Source of the DNA: Streptomyces sp. NBC_00523
GTDB taxonomy: Bacteria; Actinomycetota; Actinomycetes; Streptomycetales; Streptomycetaceae
Length of the DNA stretch: 64,000 bases
Reading direction: 5' to 3'
Assembly (NCBI RefSeq): GCF_036346615.1
Contig: NZ_CP107836.1
Coordinates: 4,464,001-4,528,000 of the forward strand
In this document: piece by piece, positions 62,228-64,000 of the stretch
Layout: every line of letters starts with the position of its first letter
How positions within the stretch are numbered: position 1 is the first letter of the stretch
The notes under the pieces: model-generated
What the model saw: the letters and a program-made list of their open reading frames with translations, nothing else
Told to the model about the DNA's origin: nothing
Databases searched by the model: none
Translations under genes and position numbers: made by a program

Positions 62228-63619
62228 TCAGATGAGCGTGACGGTCTCGACGGGGGCACCCGTCCCGCCCGCGGTCCACGCCGCCAGCGGGTCGAAGCCC
62301 CGGTGGCCGCACTCGCCGAAGACCGTGAGCGGGGCGCCGCCCGAGACCGCGACGAGCTTCCAGAGCGACGGGCGGTTCAGCGCGGCGGGGGCCACGGGCA
62401 GGGCCTCCCGGCCCTCCGCGTCCACCAGCTGCCAGCCGTCCGGGGACGGCACCGGTATGACGTCGCGCAGGGTCACCGGCCAGGACTCCGCCCACGGGTC
62501 GTCGCCCAGGGCCCGTCCGTACGCGGCGATCGCCTCGGCGGCCGTGACGCCCGGCGGAGGCGTCACGGCGGGCTCGGGGACGCCGAAGCGCTCGCCCAGC
62601 TCGGCCCGGAGCTGCCCGGACCCCGGATGGGGCGTCAGCCCGGCGTCGATCGTGACGCCCACGGGCAGCGCCTGGGCGGGTGAGCGGCCCGCCGCCCCGA
62701 AGGACAGCAGCAGCGCGGTGCGCCCCGACTCCTCCCCGTACAGCCAGATGCGGCGGGTGACGATCTTGCCCTCGGGCGTGTCGTACTGGGCGAGGACCAG
62801 CCAGCGGTCGCGGACCGGGGGGCCCTCCGGGGAGGCCGGCAGCCCCACCCGGGTGCGGACCGTGGCCGCCAGCGCGGGCGGCAGCCGGTCGCGGCCCAGC
62901 CAGGCCGAGTCCAGCAGATGGAGCAGCGCGCACTCCTCCAGGAGCCGCACCGGCCAGCCCGGACCGGACGCCGGGACGGCGCCCAGCTCCCGCACCCGGC
63001 CCGCGAGACCGGGCGCCTGCGCGTCGACCATGCGGGCCGCCGTCTCCTCCCACAGCCCGTACCCCGACTGCTCGGCCGCCGCGAGACCGCCCCGCAGCAG
63101 GTCGGTGAGCCGCTGCTCCAACTCCCGCGCGCCGCCCCCGATCCGCTCGGCGCGCTTCTCCGCCCGCTTGCGCGCGGCCTCCGGATCGGCGGGGCCACCC
63201 GCCCCCTCACCCCCGGCGGGCCGCGCCTTCGCCTCCGCACGGGCGCGACGGCCGTCCAGCCACTCCCGCGCCCAGTCCGGTGGCGACCCGGCGGGCACCG
63301 CCACATCGTCGGCGGCGCGGAGCAGCAGCAGCCCCAGCGCGTGCTTGCACGGGAACTTCCGGCTGGGGCAACTGCACTTGTACGCGGGACCGGTGGTGTC
63401 GACCACCGTCCGGTACGGCTTGCTTCCGCTGCCCTTGCACAGCCCCCAGACCGCACCCGTCCCGTCCCACCCGGTGTCCGACCAGGAGCCGGCCGCACCG
63501 AGCTTGTTCCCCGCCTTGCGTGAGGCGTCGTCAGGAGCCAGGGCCAGTACCTGCTCCACCGTCCAGCGCGCGGCCGAGGCAGCGGCGCCCAAGGGTTCTC
63601 CCCCGTCAGTCAGCAGCAT
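62228..63619 (-). CDS. SWIM zinc-finger protein
   Basis: The 463-residue protein has a SWIM finger C-x-C-x6-C-x-H (CSCPSRKFPCKH, residues about 80-91), followed by GLLLLRAADDVA. After a charged linker (GPADPEAARKRAEKRAERI) comes a helical region (ARELEQRLTDLLRGGLAAAEQSGYGLWEETAARMVDAQAPGLAGRVREL) and a beta-rich C-terminal half. SWIM fingers bind DNA or protein. No Shine-Dalgarno site precedes the ATG; a TAACGT -10 ends eight bases before it, so the mRNA is nearly leaderless. First gene of an operon with DUF5691, divergent from a MoxR ATPase gene. Confidence 0.9.
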   Translation of the reverse strand: MLLTDGGEPLGAAASAARWTVEQVLALAPDDASRKAGNKLGAAGSWSDTGWDGTGAVWGLCKGSGSKPYRTVVDTTGPAYKCSCPSRKFPCKHALGLLLLRAADDVAVPAGSPPDWAREWLDGRRARAEAKARPAGGEGAGGPADPEAARKRAEKRAERIGGGARELEQRLTDLLRGGLAAAEQSGYGLWEETAARMVDAQAPGLAGRVRELGAVPASGPGWPVRLLEECALLHLLDSAWLGRDRLPPALAATVRTRVGLPASPEGPPVRDRWLVLAQYDTPEGKIVTRRIWLYGEESGRTALLLSFGAAGRSPAQALPVGVTIDAGLTPHPGSGQLRAELGERFGVPEPAVTPPPGVTAAEAIAAYGRALGDDPWAESWPVTLRDVIPVPSPDGWQLVDAEGREALPVAPAALNRPSLWKLVAVSGGAPLTVFGECGHRGFDPLAAWTAGGTGAPVETVTLI

Positions 63620-63626
63620 GCCAACG

Positions 63627-63649
63627 ACGTTAGGCCGCCCCACTGACAA
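63627..63649 (-). promoter_or_regulatory. RecA-NDp (PafBC-type) DNA-damage promoter of the SWIM-DUF5691 operon
   Basis: On the minus strand TTGTCAGTG (63649-63641), exactly 8 bases, then TAACGT (63632-63627) match TTGTCRGTG-N8-TAnnnT completely. The ATG follows 7 bases after the -10. With the opposite-strand copy it forms the 12-bp inverted repeat CACTGACAATCG-N19-CGATTGTCAGTG (63641-63683). Confidence 0.78.
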
Positions 63650-63674
63650 TCGCCCTGACCTGCGCAAAGACCGA

Positions 63675-63697
63675 TTGTCAGTGCCATGGTGCACGGT
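63675..63697 (+). promoter_or_regulatory. RecA-NDp-like promoter of the MoxR ATPase gene
   Basis: TTGTCAGTG (63675-63683), exactly 8 bases, then CACGGT (63692-63697), which fits TAnnnT except the first base. It mirrors the promoter on the other strand. Transcription would start near 63704, about 43 bases before the ATPase ATG. Confidence 0.62.
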
Positions 63698-63746
63698 GGA
63701 ACCACATCCGGCCGACCGACTCGGCGACCGATCCGGAGGGGGATCC

Positions 63747-64000
63747 ATGAGCGTGTCCGAAACCACCCAGGCGAGCGCAGGCGAGGCGCTGCGCCCGCAT
63801 GCCGAGGACGCCTTCGCCGACGAGCTGAAGGCGCTCGCGGCGGCCGACGACCGTCCCAGGCCCGAGCGTTGGCGCCTGTCGCCCTGGGCCGTCGCGACGT
63901 ATCTGCTCGGCGGCACCCTGCCCGACGGCACCGTCATCACACCCAAGTACGTGGGCCCGCGCCGCCTCGTCGAGGTCGCCGTCACCACGCTCGCCACCGA
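63747..64000 (+). CDS. MoxR-type AAA ATPase, 5' end (partial)
   Basis: Only the first 84 codons are inside the window. The start MSVSETTQASAGEALRPHAEDAF and the segment ERWRLSPWAVATYLLGGTLPDGTVITPKYVGPRRLVEVAVTTLAT are what I recall from Streptomyces MoxR-like ATPases encoded beside SWIM and DUF5691 genes; the Walker A motif would follow just past the edge. GGAGGGGG stands five bases before the ATG. MoxR ATPases typically work with VWA-domain partners as chaperone-like remodelling machines. The assignment depends partly on context. Confidence 0.68.
   Translation, partial: MSVSETTQASAGEALRPHAEDAFADELKALAAADDRPRPERWRLSPWAVATYLLGGTLPDGTVITPKYVGPRRLVEVAVTTLAT

Overview
The window is chromosomal DNA of a Streptomyces or very close relative. 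G+C is very high with strong third-position bias, GTG and TTG starts are frequent, groES has CIRCE operators, and the developmental pair whiD-bldM is present. The gene order tsaD ... groES-groEL1 ... whiD (whiB3) ... sigD-guaB-guaB3 ... cholesterol-oxidase-like gene ... guaA matches the core block known from Mycobacterium tuberculosis. This is an old actinobacterial backbone carrying lineage-specific inserts. No tRNA, rRNA, CRISPR array, prophage or transposase gene was seen.

Layout. 1-3.4 kb: end of tsaD, small conserved genes and a polysaccharide-deacetylase lipoprotein. 3.48-6.7 kb: HrcA/CIRCE-controlled groES-groEL1, then a second FabI/InhA-type enoyl-ACP reductase. 6.7-8.1 kb: an SRPBCC-ArsR-DinB-like operon behind two operator copies. 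8.1-15.4 kb: a carbohydrate island (2-hydroxyacid dehydrogenase, two sugar permeases, binding lipoprotein, DeoR/LacI hybrid regulator, divergent DUF2264 enzyme). It has no ATPase gene, so it probably uses a shared ATPase such as MsiK. 15.4-18 kb: SDR, MOSC protein and a LysR regulator. 18-23.3 kb: divergent whiD/bldM, a MITE-like fold-back element, sigD, guaB and guaB3. 23.3-28.3 kb: membrane protein, nucleotide-sugar dehydrogenase homologue without its catalytic cysteine, glpD, serine hydrolase. 28.4-35.2 kb: three receptor-like Ser/Thr kinase genes, the middle one a pseudokinase. 35.3-43.5 kb: aldehyde dehydrogenase, GMC oxidoreductase, LAXTG surface protein, chorismate mutase behind a probable attenuator, guaA. 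43.6-50.9 kb: methyltransferase, unknown membrane protein, DoxX, a PspC/toastrack protein with a PspC-type histidine kinase and LuxR-type regulator, acetyltransferase. 50.9-58.2 kb: two NlpC/P60 hydrolases (one behind a c-di-AMP riboswitch), pcrA and an M23 peptidase. 58.4-60 kb: a lipase-like hydrolase and the small subunit of a B12-dependent mutase. 60-64 kb: a very GC-rich tandem-repeat spacer, DUF5691 and SWIM-zinc-finger genes, and divergently the start of a MoxR-type AAA ATPase gene cut by the window edge.

Most interesting points. (1) The SWIM/DUF5691 operon and the divergent MoxR ATPase gene share a 12-bp inverted repeat. Its two arms are the TTGTCAGTG element of the RecA-independent (PafBC-type) DNA-damage promoter, and pcrA in the same window has a similar promoter. 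(2) The chorismate mutase gene is preceded by a 23-codon ORF with Phe-Val-Phe-Thr-Tyr, including the rare codons TTT and TAT, and then a terminator-like hairpin. This looks like an undescribed aromatic-amino-acid attenuator. (3) The pseudokinase has an insert of about 350 disordered residues where the activation loop should be. It shares an extracellular domain with two intact kinases. Assignments rest on reading motifs and gene order; no database search was run.
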